A stretch of 64,000 bases of DNA, from NCBI GenBank assembly GCA_951394405.1, contig OX596345.1:1860001-1924000 (forward strand). The letters are read 5' to 3'. The first letter of the stretch is position 1. Each line of letters starts with the position of its first letter. Source of the stretch: Coprinellus micaceus (lineage: Eukaryota > Basidiomycota > Agaricomycetes > Agaricales > Psathyrellaceae). The notes beneath the pieces were generated by a model. It was not told where the DNA came from. It searched no databases and worked only from the letters and a program-made list of their open reading frames with translations. Below, one piece after another: positions 13,597-22,893 of the stretch. Both the position numbers and the translations under genes were made by a program.

Positions 13597-14766
13597 ATGA
13601 GCTCAGGAGGACCTTCCGAACAGGACAAGTTCTTAGATGCAGCAGCTAAGCTGCGAGCCCAGTATGAAGCCGCCAATCTCCAGCTGGATCGACATATGCA
13701 AGAGTTCTCAAATTACAAGTACGACGGGGAGGAGTTCGGGGAGGGAGACGAGATCAAGCCAAGAGATCCCGCCATTGTTGCCTCGGATGTTGCTGGTCAA
13801 ATTGTGCGCCCATTCTCGACTGGCAGCATCGTTTGGCGCTGAACCCAAGCACAGAGCTTCCTCCGGAAACTCAAGTTTCAGTATATCGAGCAGAACGCGA
13901 AGGACAAGTACGTCAAGTCAGTCGTCAGTGACATCGACGATGCGCCGATAGTAACCGCGGAAGACAACAAGGAGCTGGCCGCGGTCAATGAGGAGAAGAA
14001 ATCCAAGTTGAAACTTGCAAAAGAAGGCCTCGCGGAGGTGCAGCATAACATTCGGACGTTGTCCCCGATGGTGGAACAAGGTCACTCCCCTCTTGTGTTA
14101 GAACTTGATATATACTGACCGTCTATAGACTACACCAAGGTAAAACAAGCGACGGATCGTGCGACTGAACTCGCGCAGAAGATACTCGACGCCCGACTGG
14201 CCTTGACCCGCCTCCGACAAACGCATCCCCAACCTCGGTTAACGATACCTATGGCAGACCAGAAACTGGTAGACCAAATTGAGGAAATCCAGGCCTCGAC
14301 AGACGAGGTAGAGGAGGTGAAGAAACGGACAAAGTCGATCAAGGACCAGGTGAAGAACGGGTCCCTAGAAATCGAGAAGCTCCGAATACAGCAGGCCGAG
14401 TCGGAGCGCGCCGTGCAAGCACTACAACTGGAGGAGGACGATAATCGCCTCGTACCCCTATACGACTGGTATACCGCCTCCCTATCCCTTCATCGCAATC
14501 TTATCGGCTTGGAAGAGTCTCACTCTGTGTCGGAAAATGAGCTCAAGCTCGTTTACTCTGTTGGGGAGTCACCACCAACGAGAGTCTCGATATCACTTAT
14601 CTTCATTCCGGACACCCGCGAATTGGCTGGGGTGGAGACTACTGGGTTTGACACGCTAGGCGTCGACACTGCCGAGATTGTCGAGAGCTACCTCCAATCT
14701 AACGACCCTTCAGGGCTTGTTGCTCTGCTGCTCTCCAGGGCGAGGGCCGCAGCATATGGAGAGTAG
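13597..14766 (+). CDS. sos7: Kinetochore protein Sos7
   Basis: Probable Sos7, the fission-yeast-type partner of the outer kinetochore scaffold Knl1/Spc7 (comparable to budding yeast Kre28). The ATG is at 13597 (MSSGGPSEQDKF). The first intron runs from about 13803 to 13855 and joins to SFLRKLKFQYIEQNAKDKY, the hallmark block of this family. The second intron is about 14083-14129 and joins VEQ to DYTKVKQ. The centre is coiled coil (about residues 120-230). The C-terminal third is a compact globular region around LVPLYDWYTASLSLHR, as expected for a kinetochore RWD-like end. Length is about 360 residues, normal for the family. Orthology is inferred from the conserved block and architecture. Confidence 0.75.
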
Positions 14767-15603
14767 CACGACCAAAGGGTGGCTTGGACTCATATCTTTG
14801 TTCTGGTCTTCGTTTTGATGTATTTTTACCAGGATGACTCCCATTATGCCTATGTGTTGGTCGTTGCTTCTCCCTCACAGAACCAGTCATGGACAGGACA
14901 TAGAGAACCCCCATCAGGTGCGTGTCAAGGCCCCGCTCCTCTCCTACCTATTGGGGTCGCGCAAGTACCGATGCAACTTTGCATGCACGACCGCGGACAT
15001 TTCGCAACTCAATGGAACTGAATACGTGCTCATGGCAGCGACGTCGCCATCAAATGATGATCTTATCCCCTGGCACTGGCAATGTCACATAGCTCCCCCC
15101 TCGCCAACACAGCCCCCCTTTCCCCGCTCGAAGGATCGTTCCTATAGACTCGGTGCAACGTCTATTGGAAACCTTTGTTGTGTTGGAGGCCAACGACGCA
15201 ACAATTGAACAGCTTCTAAGTGAAACGTGAACCTGGGAGATTGTCAAACGCCGATCGAATGGCGCATCACTGTCAGCGCCAATCGCAATCCCCACGGGTC
15301 CGATGCACCTTAAAGCAAGAGCGTGGCCCTAGAAGCCTGGCTCCGCTCACCCAGCACGACTCAGACTTGATAACCTGGTGCCTACCCTGCCGAAGACCAG
15401 GAGAGGGGCGTAAACCGATTTCTCGGCACGGGCTCGGGGATGGTGAACTTGGGGAACAGAACCCTCCGACGAGAACTAGGTGAAACAAATCTTCCGCTCC
15501 TCAAGGCAACGATAGTCATCAGCGGAGTATTACTCTTGATGGACAGCTATGTATAGAAGCTGACAGGCGTGCCTCACGTCGTGTGGTGAGGCCGCCCGAA
15601 CGG
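14767..15603. other. Intergenic, no supported gene
   Basis: Between sos7 and the TATA box of the tandem peptide gene. Only short ORFs without family resemblance. The last part is the distal promoter of the peptide gene. Confidence 0.5.
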
Positions 15604-15651
15604 TATAAAAGGCCCCAGCCCCAAACCGGATTCCTTAGAGCTGGTCTCCCC
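15604..15651 (+). promoter_or_regulatory. TATA box plus TTAGAGCTGGTCTCCCC core promoter motif
   Basis: TATAAAA at 15604-15610 is followed at 15635-15651 by TTAGAGCTGGTCTCCCC. The same motif, with one base changed, lies at the same 31-nt spacing before the second peptide precursor gene at 22120. The motif is placed where transcription would start. This shared layout supports common ancestry and co-regulation of the two genes. Confidence 0.65.
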
Positions 15652-15761
15652 CACCCAAATCCACACCAAAGCAGGCCTTTCGCGTAATCTTTAGCACGTT
15701 CACCACTACCTTACTCTAGCCACCTACAACTCTTATTTACCCCCACACCAAATCGCTCAAC

Positions 15762-16730
15762 ATGGTCCGACTCTCCGTTGCTACCCTCTCTCTTGCTGCC
15801 TTGGCTGGTGTCGCCATCGTCAACGCGCAACCCATCGAGTACGCTTTCAGCCATGCTCACCATGCCTGAAGGCACGTTGCTTACTTCTTGTCCACGTTTA
15901 GCTTCGAGTCCGGCTCGTCTCAACTAGCATCTCGAGCTGAGGTCTCCGACCTCGCCGAGCGGGGCGCTTTGTACGTTCCCACCGTGGTGTTCAGAATCCC
16001 ATTTTGACAGTGCTGACGCACGTTTTATCTGAACAGCGGTCGACTTGGGAGGATATTCCGTCCCTTCTTCAGCTCGGGCATCGCGCAAGCAGGGAAGACA
16101 GCGATCCAGGGGCATGCGAAAGCGAACAAAGTCGTCCGCCGCGATTTTGACGAGGATCTCTTGGAGCGAGATTTCTCCGATGAGGAACTTCAGGAACTCG
16201 TCGAGCGTGGAGCATTGTGCGTGCCCTCCGAGTCATTTGCGCGTACCTTAGACATAGGCTTACACACCGGCTACCTAGCGGTCGGCTTGGGAGGATCTTC
16301 CGTCCTTTCTTTAGCTCGGGCATTGCGCAAGCAGGAAAGACTGCGATTCAGGGCCATGCGAAAGCGAACAAGGTCGTCCGCCGCGATTTCGATGAGGACC
16401 TCTTGGAAAGAGATTTCTCTGATGAGGAGCTTCAAGAACTCGTCGAGCGAGGAGCATTGTGGGTGGCCTTTATTTTTCCGTGTAGGTCGCACTGAGACTT
16501 ACAAACACGCTGGCTATAGCGGTCGGCTTGGGAGGATTTTCCGCCCCTTCTTCAGCTCAGGAATCGCGCAAGCAGGGAAGACTGCAATCCAGGGCCACGC
16601 GAAAGCGAACAAGGTCGCCCGTCGGGATCTCGATCTCGAGCTCGACGAGCTCGTTGAGAGATATTTCGGTGACGATGAAGAGTGGCTCGAGAGAAGCTAC
16701 GGGGAGGATAGTTTCGAGGATTTGGATTGA
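15762..16730 (+). CDS. Secreted precursor with three tandem cationic peptide modules
   Basis: Five exons: 15762-15838, 15902-15970, 16037-16216, 16279-16458 and 16520-16730. All four introns are phase 2, giving 238 residues. Exon 1 encodes a signal peptide (MVRLSVATLSLAALAGVAIV, then NAQ). Exons 3 and 4 are 180 bp each and encode the same 60-residue module. It begins FGRLGRIFRPFFSSGIAQAG and continues through a Lys/His/Ala-rich stretch to KVVRR, then an acidic tail ending ELVERGA. Exon 5 repeats the cationic half (ending KVARR) and finishes with a different, very acidic tail ending in FEDLD. The ~34-residue cationic part carries about +6 net charge, no Cys, and a Phe/Ile-rich amphipathic start. 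The acidic spacers look like neutralising propieces. The dibasic RR is a plausible Kex2 site, and 'ER' precedes each module. A peptide polyprotein, possibly antimicrobial, is inferred; I know no named family. Confidence 0.82.
16037..16659 (+). repeat. Three tandem exon repeats (60-residue modules)
   Basis: Copies at 16037-16216, 16279-16458, and a partial third from 16520 covering about the first 110-140 bases. Each begins CGGTCGRCTTGGGAGG directly after an acceptor AG and sits in a symmetric phase 2-2 exon. Copies 1 and 2 differ at 19 codons by my alignment, every change silent. Copy 3 keeps the cationic segment with one V-to-A change and then diverges. Confidence 0.85.
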
Positions 16731-17698
16731 AGGCCATTACAGTAGTTCCCTCGTTTCACACCTGATACGAGTACAGGGCGATCATATCGCCCACCGAATC
16801 CAACCCTTCTTTTGCGTGCAGAACAGAAGGTCCTGTTAATATGAAACGAGGGGTGTTCATTCACCCCAACTAGTACGTATGCGCCGCCGAAGATTTATCA
16901 GTAAAAACAGACCCTAAGCGAAGATCGCTGAGCGTCAGCGCTCGACCCGACCCCTTCATCTCGGGCCGTTCGCTCGTTTTAGCGCCCAACGAGCGCCAAG
17001 CCCCCGATATGACCGGTGCAAAGATCCAGGTGCACGGGTCGTCCCTGGTTACTATCCAAGCCTAGCACAGCCTCTACCCCAACATTTTGAAGGCGCGGCG
17101 GGATTGAACTGGGCCGTCTGCCTTGAGAGATTCTTTCGACTTCTTTCGGCGCGGTATTCGTCCTCTGGCGTGGACACAGCAAGGCTGCATCGCGCGCTGC
17201 CATGTCTGACACATGGAGTTGGGTCCTAATCCAAGTTTCTGCATTACTATTCTAATTTCTCTGCTAGAGACAGTCCGGGTGCTCTACGAATATGGTGAAC
17301 CATCCTTCTTCATAGGAGTGGGCGACTAGGTGTGTGAGGAGTCCAGCGACAGCGGGCGACTCGTGCTGCGACCGCTGGATGTAAATGCTAGAACACTGCA
17401 GTACCTGCAGCTGAAAGGCAAGGAGCTGGAGATAGCAATAACCGTGGGGGTGGAGATCAACTTTGATGCATGACAGACGCCCACATTGAATAAGCGCCCA
17501 TCCACCATGTTCCATCACGATGATCGTCGGCGACGTTGCCTTCGGGTACTCTTAGCCCCACTGGAGCGGTTTCGTAACTCAGTGTATCGCAACATCATTT
17601 TTTAGCATGTTCGCCCAGACCCCCTATCTTACAAACCCAAACTAATAGTACAACGGGCTGTCCACCGGGCGGTTCAGACAATTACCAAGGTCAACGGT
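16731..17698. other. Intergenic between convergent genes
   Basis: 3' flanks of the tandem peptide gene and the metallothionein gene. Short ORFs only (for example about 84 codons at 17264-17518, minus) with no recognisable family. I see no repeat or RNA gene. Confidence 0.5.
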
Positions 17699-18012
17699 TT
17701 AAGAGCAGGTGCACGGCTTGTTGCTAGTGTTGCAGCCGCAGTTGTCGCCGCTACCGGACTGGCAGGAGCACTAACAGCATAAAACGGTCGGTCAGCTCCA
17801 TCGAATGCGGTCTTGCGACCCCGGAACGCACCTTGTCGGTGTGAGCCTTGTTGGGGCACTGAGCGCAGTTGCATTGTCCCTTGTCGCAGGTGCATCCGGT
17901 TCCCTGAGGGCCGCAGCTCCTGCAATCGATGTTCAGTAAAGCGACGCTCTGACAGGCAAAGTAGGAGGGAGACGCACTGGCAGGCGCTATTGCAGGTGCA
18001 TTCAGAAGGCAT
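17699..18012 (-). CDS. Metallothionein
   Basis: Small Cys-rich metal-binding protein of 64 residues with 15 cysteines, cytosolic, buffering Cu/Zn/Cd. Three exons on the minus strand: 17978-18012, 17832-17919 and 17699-17770, joined through introns 17920-17977 and 17771-17831. The protein opens MPSECTCNSACQ, continues with CTCDKGQCNCAQC in the middle and CSCQSGSGDNCGC in the last exon, and ends KPCTCS. Cys-x-Cys pairs dominate and there are no aromatic residues, as expected for a metallothionein. A TATA-like cataaaag lies on the minus strand about 105 nt upstream (18116-18122). The gene is invisible without splicing because no single frame contains it. Confidence 0.88.
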
Positions 18013-18502
18013 GTCGGTTTATCAAAGCGAAGTTGGTTGGAGCGTTGGTTGTGCGAAGTTTTCAACGAAAGGCTCGGGGGGATATGCGTTGAAAAAACCA
18101 GGGGGAAAGGCCGAGCTTTTATGGGCCCTGTTAGGGGCTGGTGAGCTCGGAATGACGTCGAGGGGGGTGGAGTCGGCGTTCACAAAATGCCTCACTCAGA
18201 GAGTTCCACATCGACCCCATGATTTGAAAGTTCGATCAGTGACATTTTGGAATTGACTGAAAGGAGGTAGGAGGCAATAGAAACCAGCTCGTTGTTGGAG
18301 CTGTGAGGCAATTAATGGACAGTGCGGATAGAGCGATGGACCCTCGGCCTCGTGTCTGGCGAGGGAATTCTTGAATTGAGGTAGGGGCGTATTAGAGGTG
18401 TATGGTGTCTACAATTAGTTGGGCAAGCGGTGTAAGAAAGTGAGGGATGAAACTAGTGTCCGAAAAAAAGTCACAAGCATCGAATGGCTGTAAATACCCA
18501 GT
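18013..18502. other. Metallothionein promoter and GH27 3' flank
   Basis: 490 bp between the 5' end of the metallothionein gene and the stop of the alpha-galactosidase gene (both minus strand). It contains the TATA-like element near 18116. I see no coding exon or clear metal-response element. Confidence 0.45.
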
Positions 18503-20978
18503 TCACTGGTCGATGCGGTGCCCATCCTCGCTCATACACCACTCCGGACGGGCACACGGAGGCTGCGTGCCTTCGGGCTCATCCCCAGCATCCTTCATCA
18601 ACAGAGCAACAACCCCGTGGGGAGGCACTGCGCGGGCCGTGAAGTTCCTGACGGCGGTACCGTTTTCTGTGTGGGTCCAAAGGTCCTTTGGAATGAAGTT
18701 CGTGAGTTGTGGGTCAGACAAACGATGGGGTGGAGAAGAGCTGACCCTGACTGAGTATTGCCTCCCCGCGCGGATCCAAGGGGACTCGGTGAGCGTGAAC
18801 GAGAGGTCGATGGGGTTGCTTAGCGTGTTCAATAGCATGAATACAGTTCCATTCTGCGACTGTCCGCTCCAGAACGACGCGGGGTGTGTCCAATTCCACG
18901 TCCAGTCGGGCTAAAGGTACGAGATGAGCATCGTCAGGTGCAAGCCAGTCAAGGGGAAGAAAGTACGGACATTGACTCCCCAGCGGAATGGAGCGATACC
19001 TGTCCCAAACTCTGGGTCTTGGTTAATCGCGATTATTTCCCTGTTCGTGAGGATCTCTATGGTCTCTTTGGTGGCATCTTTCAGCTGTTAGTTCACGGGG
19101 TAAAGTGTTAGATCTGCTTTGGGTTGCAATAGCGACGCAACATACGTGGGTCCCCTATGGAATAGAAGCAGGACTCAAATAAGTGAATTAGGCCTCGTGA
19201 GGGAAGAACCCAACCACGTACAATGACGAGGGGCGATTTCATCAGCGCCCAAGCAGTGAAGTGGGACTTTGCTTCGTCGTAGGTAAGTTGACCGTTTCCG
19301 CTGGGGGTAACGTCGGGTGGGTACGCTGTAACCTTTACAGTGGATGAAACTTACACTTCTAGCTAAAAGGCGTGCCGTCAGTTCGTTTCAGTGATGGGCT
19401 AGTGGCCACGACCAACCATATCCATGTCATTGTGACCATAGAAATCAGAAGCCCATGCGTAGAACGAGTTCCTGGTAGACTTATCAGTGACACCGGGTGG
19501 GTGTTAACACGAAATAAGCTTCTCACCGGTTGAGGAGATCGGTAATGGATCCCCAGCTAGGGTCTGCGAGGTGGATTGCTCAGCACAGTTAAGGATGTTC
19601 AAAGCGCCACTGAACCCACTGATGTCGTCTGTAGTCTGGGGTAGCCGCAGGTTAAAGCCCGAACCGTCGATAGGTAAGGATGGAGACAACGCACTCTCCA
19701 AGTGTGGCCTAGCTTTCGGGCCCACAACCATGGCTCTGCCTAAGCAAGTTTCATGAGTGAATAGGTAACCGGAGTGCTAGAAGTCACCCCCAAACTTACA
19801 CGACCCCATTGGCACAGGGAGAAGAGCATCTGCTTGCCGGTCTTCTTGGTAAGGTCTGACAAGGCTTTGGCCATGCGAGTGTATTCTAGCGCCAGAGATT
19901 GGTAAGATGCTAGCAGTGAATATGGCGAAGGAGTACTCACTGCCGACCATCCCTTCCTTGATTACGGCGTCGAATGGCACTAGAAGGAGAAAGAGGGTTA
20001 ATTAAGCGGGCTCATCCGCTGAATGCATCGTACCAGCGCAGTTATCGTATCTAGGTAGCGCGAATTGGGTTCAACATGGCTCTCAAAAGGGAAGGAAGCT
20101 GAGACTCACTTGAGGAGGTCGAAGCCCCATTCCTCTTGGAACAGCTTGGCATCTCTAGATGGAGGGATGTCGTCAGGCCAAGTTTACTCGCAGAATCAAG
20201 ACGCCACACCTTTCCTCGTTACCGTAGGACCCAGGGTACAGCTGGCAAGTGAACCAGCCAGAATCGCTGTACTGGCCAGAAGTCAGCGAGTCAAGAACGC
20301 TTCTGTTAATGAAGTTTACTTACAATACCTGCTTTGAGACCGAGTGAGTGGATCTCATCGGTGACTTTTCGCATTCCCGACGGAAAGCGCTCTTTGCCTG
20401 TGTTCGCTCCGCGTCAGTAAGGTACCGCTATCCTCGAGGCAAGACACGCACTTGCAACGATGTCGCCTTGAGGGCTGCGCTGCTTTTCCGAATAACAGTC
20501 ATCTATGCCAACATATTCGTACCCAACGTCTACAAGTCCCAAAGACTTCATGAGACGTGCGCTCTCAAGGACAACTGTCTCGTTGATGTTACACTTTTAC
20601 GGGGTGAGATTGGTATCAGGGCGAAGGTTTCGAACTCACTGCGTAAGCATTCCAAGCTAGAGAAACTCGTTATCTCAGACATGTCCATATGTTAGTCGGT
20701 ACTCACTGTTATAACCCATAACTATCGTCCCGTCTTCAGCATTGGATAGTGTCTTGACAACGGAACCACTCACAGGGTAACTTCCCAATGCCCGTTGAGT
20801 GATCAACGTAGCCAACCATTTCGGATTTGTGCATGCGGGGTGGTGGTTGAAAATACCAGAGGATAACCCCCAGGACAAACATAGATGCAGTAAAGCCTAT
20901 TGCAAGCTTTTTGGGCGATATTCTTCGGGGTTCATCTCCGAGCAGGTTCTGGTATTTGGAAAGGACCTCCGGGTCGCG
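18503..20978 (-). CDS. GH27 alpha-galactosidase (5' end uncertain)
   Basis: Hydrolyses terminal alpha-1,6-galactose from galactomannan and raffinose-type sugars. Many short exons read from right to left: GIGKLPF/MGYNTWNAYA/CNINETVV, YEYVGIDDCYSEKQ, KERFPSGMRKVTDEIHSLGL, YSDSGWFTCQLYPGSYG, LLK/YDNC (catalytic nucleophile Asp), LFSLCQWG, WLWARKLGHTWR, FYGHNDMDM/LEV/GNG (acid/base Asp), LTYDEAKSHFTAWALMKSPL, INQDPEFG, DWTWNWTHPASFWSG, and a C-terminal beta-sandwich ending DLWTHTENGTAVRNFTARAV. All catalytic blocks are present, so the enzyme looks functional. The first clear exon starts at 20978 after an acceptor and encodes a basic stretch followed by GFTASMFVLGVILWYF, a likely signal-anchor. 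The true start exon lies upstream and was not fixed. Confidence 0.82.
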
Positions 20979-21979
20979 CTAAGTCATTGTTAGACATGAT
21001 CTGGCAATTATTGTTAACGAATGTGCTTCACGATAGTGAGAGATTGGCGTACCACAGTATATTTTTGGCGTCTATGTACCTCGTCCGAGACCAGCGCTGA
21101 CGCGACGCGTTAATGAACCATCCTCGGTCCTCAGACAAGTTATGGGCGCCTACGTTCGAATTCAGGTGTGTGAGGGGGATACCCTCCTGTATTTTTCGCA
21201 TCAGGGAACAGAGCGAGCTGTTGTATCCGCCTTCAGCGTACCTTGTTGCCCTGGCATTGTGGAAGAGGGAGGTCTGGTCGAAAAGTCCCGAAACCGTGAG
21301 GGGAAGAGCAGAGTCGCGCAATGACGAAACTGGACGCGAAGGCATCATGTGATGAGCATCGATCGGTTTGATGGCGCATCAAAGCGCGAAGGGCGGCAAT
21401 TGCCGAGTCGTTGACCGCCCGGATTGTTCAATTTCAGCTTCGTTCAGGTAGAATATGCGCCCTGTGGCAACCAGTGCCGAGCCTTGAGACGACCCGGGTC
21501 TCAGTAAGTGTCTCAAACGCACCATATCTCCGGCACGGGCGGCCTGAAAGGGCGTTGACACCAAGTTGACACTTGCTGTTTCGATGGCACGATCTTATGG
21601 AAGCGCTTAGGCGGTGGTTTGCACTCGTTGGCACCCTCTGAACACATCTAGAAGACACGATGCGGAGGCCCTCAGACATCGGTATGTTTCTCCTTGTCGT
21701 TGTCAAATATATCTCGAATTTCAACGATTCGTGAGCATCTGAAGCTACAGTGACCCACAATTAAGTATGATAGCTTTCATTTGGAATTCTCGCCCATTGC
21801 CATCTAAATCCACTGCCTCTCGTGGGTCCAAGCCAGCACGAGCGCTGATTTGAGTTGGCGTGTAGGTGCCCGAACGCTCCGAAACAGCGAATCAACGAAT
21901 CAACGAATGGTGTTAAACCTGCTTCACTCCCGAAAAGGCCTCTTCTTGACCAGCGCCCAAGCGCCCACAGTTGGATAGG
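20979..21979. other. Upstream region of GH27 and of the second peptide gene
   Basis: Probably holds the missing first exon of the GH27 gene (a minus-strand ORF at 21028-21348 is a weak candidate) and the distal promoter of the 22120 gene. A short direct repeat of 'aatcaacg' lies near 21890-21905. Nothing else is supported. Confidence 0.4.
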
Positions 21980-22027
21980 TATAAGTACAGTCCTGTTAAA
22001 ACGACGTTGGTTAGAGCTGGCCTCCCC
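21980..22027 (+). promoter_or_regulatory. TATA box plus TTAGAGCTGGCCTCCCC core promoter motif
   Basis: TATAAGTA at 21980-21987 and TTAGAGCTGGCCTCCCC at 22011-22027, 31 nt from TATA start to motif start. This is the same spacing and motif (16 of 17 bases) as upstream of the tandem peptide gene at 15604-15651. Confidence 0.65.
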
Positions 22028-22119
22028 TTATTTCCCCCACCTCAGTTCTGCTTGATCATTAGTCAAACCCACTAGCCAACCATTCACCAAACTCAACTCC
22101 TCCGTACGAAATTTCGACC

Positions 22120-22790
22120 ATGTATTTCGCCTCCAAATATGCCAGCATTTTTGCTCTCATCAGCCTTGCGAGCCTTGCGTCTAGCGTTGCTGCCACATAC
22201 GAGAGGTAAGGAAATATAAGAAATTTCTTACCATCTGACTACTCACATGGATCGAAAGCTACGAGCATCTCGAAACTCGAGAACTCGATGACTTCTACGG
22301 CTCACGAGAAGTTGCAGTGGATGAGTTGCTCGACCTCATGGAGAGAAGCCCAGGCATTGGGTCTCTCGTCAAGACGGCGGTCAAGACAGGGGCAAAAGTC
22401 GGCAAGAAGGCTGGCAGAATTGCGAAGAAAGCCCTGTGAGTCTCAGTAGCATTCATAACTACCATCGATTGACTTGAGACGCCCCATAGCCGCCCTACGA
22501 TGAAGAACGTAAACAAGGCGAAAGGAGCTGCTGACAAGGCGCAAGAGATCCTTGCAAACGCCGTAGACCACGAGGGTAACGACTTGAATGCTGCGAATAA
22601 CAAGAACTTCCAGATCGATATCGGAATCCGTGACTTTGATGACATCGAGGAGTACGAGCGGTTGTTCGAAGATGACTTGGAGGAACGGAGCCCTGTCGAA
22701 GAGCTAGAAGAGTACCTGGAGAGCAGAGAGCTCAACGATATGATCGAGGAGCTCTATGAGCGGCTCGAGGAGGTTGAGGATTTGGATTAG
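22120..22790 (+). CDS. Secreted cationic-peptide precursor, single module
   Basis: Three exons, 22120-22205, 22259-22435 and 22490-22790, with both introns in phase 2, giving 187 residues. Exon 1 is a signal peptide (MYFASKYASIFALISLASLA, then SSVAA). Exon 2 (177 bp) encodes an acidic piece ending LLDLMERSP, then a strongly basic amphipathic segment GIGSLVKTAVKTGAKVGKKA plus GRIAKKAL. Exon 3 carries on the basic helix (MKNVNKAKGAADKAQEIL), then a very acidic tail with repeated EER/ESRE motifs, ending VEDLD. It lacks Cys. Layout, intron phases, 'ER' motifs, C-terminal DLD and core promoter all match the tandem gene at 15762, although the cationic sequences differ. The basic segment resembles helical antimicrobial peptides; that role is inference. 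Confidence 0.78.
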
Positions 22791-22893
22791 TTTACGCACG
22801 GGCCAGCACTAAGTTGTCTGATGCCGCTTGCCTTGCACAGTCCCACACAAATGAACATACCCTGGAACGCCTCCCACATCTGGACTCAGGGCT

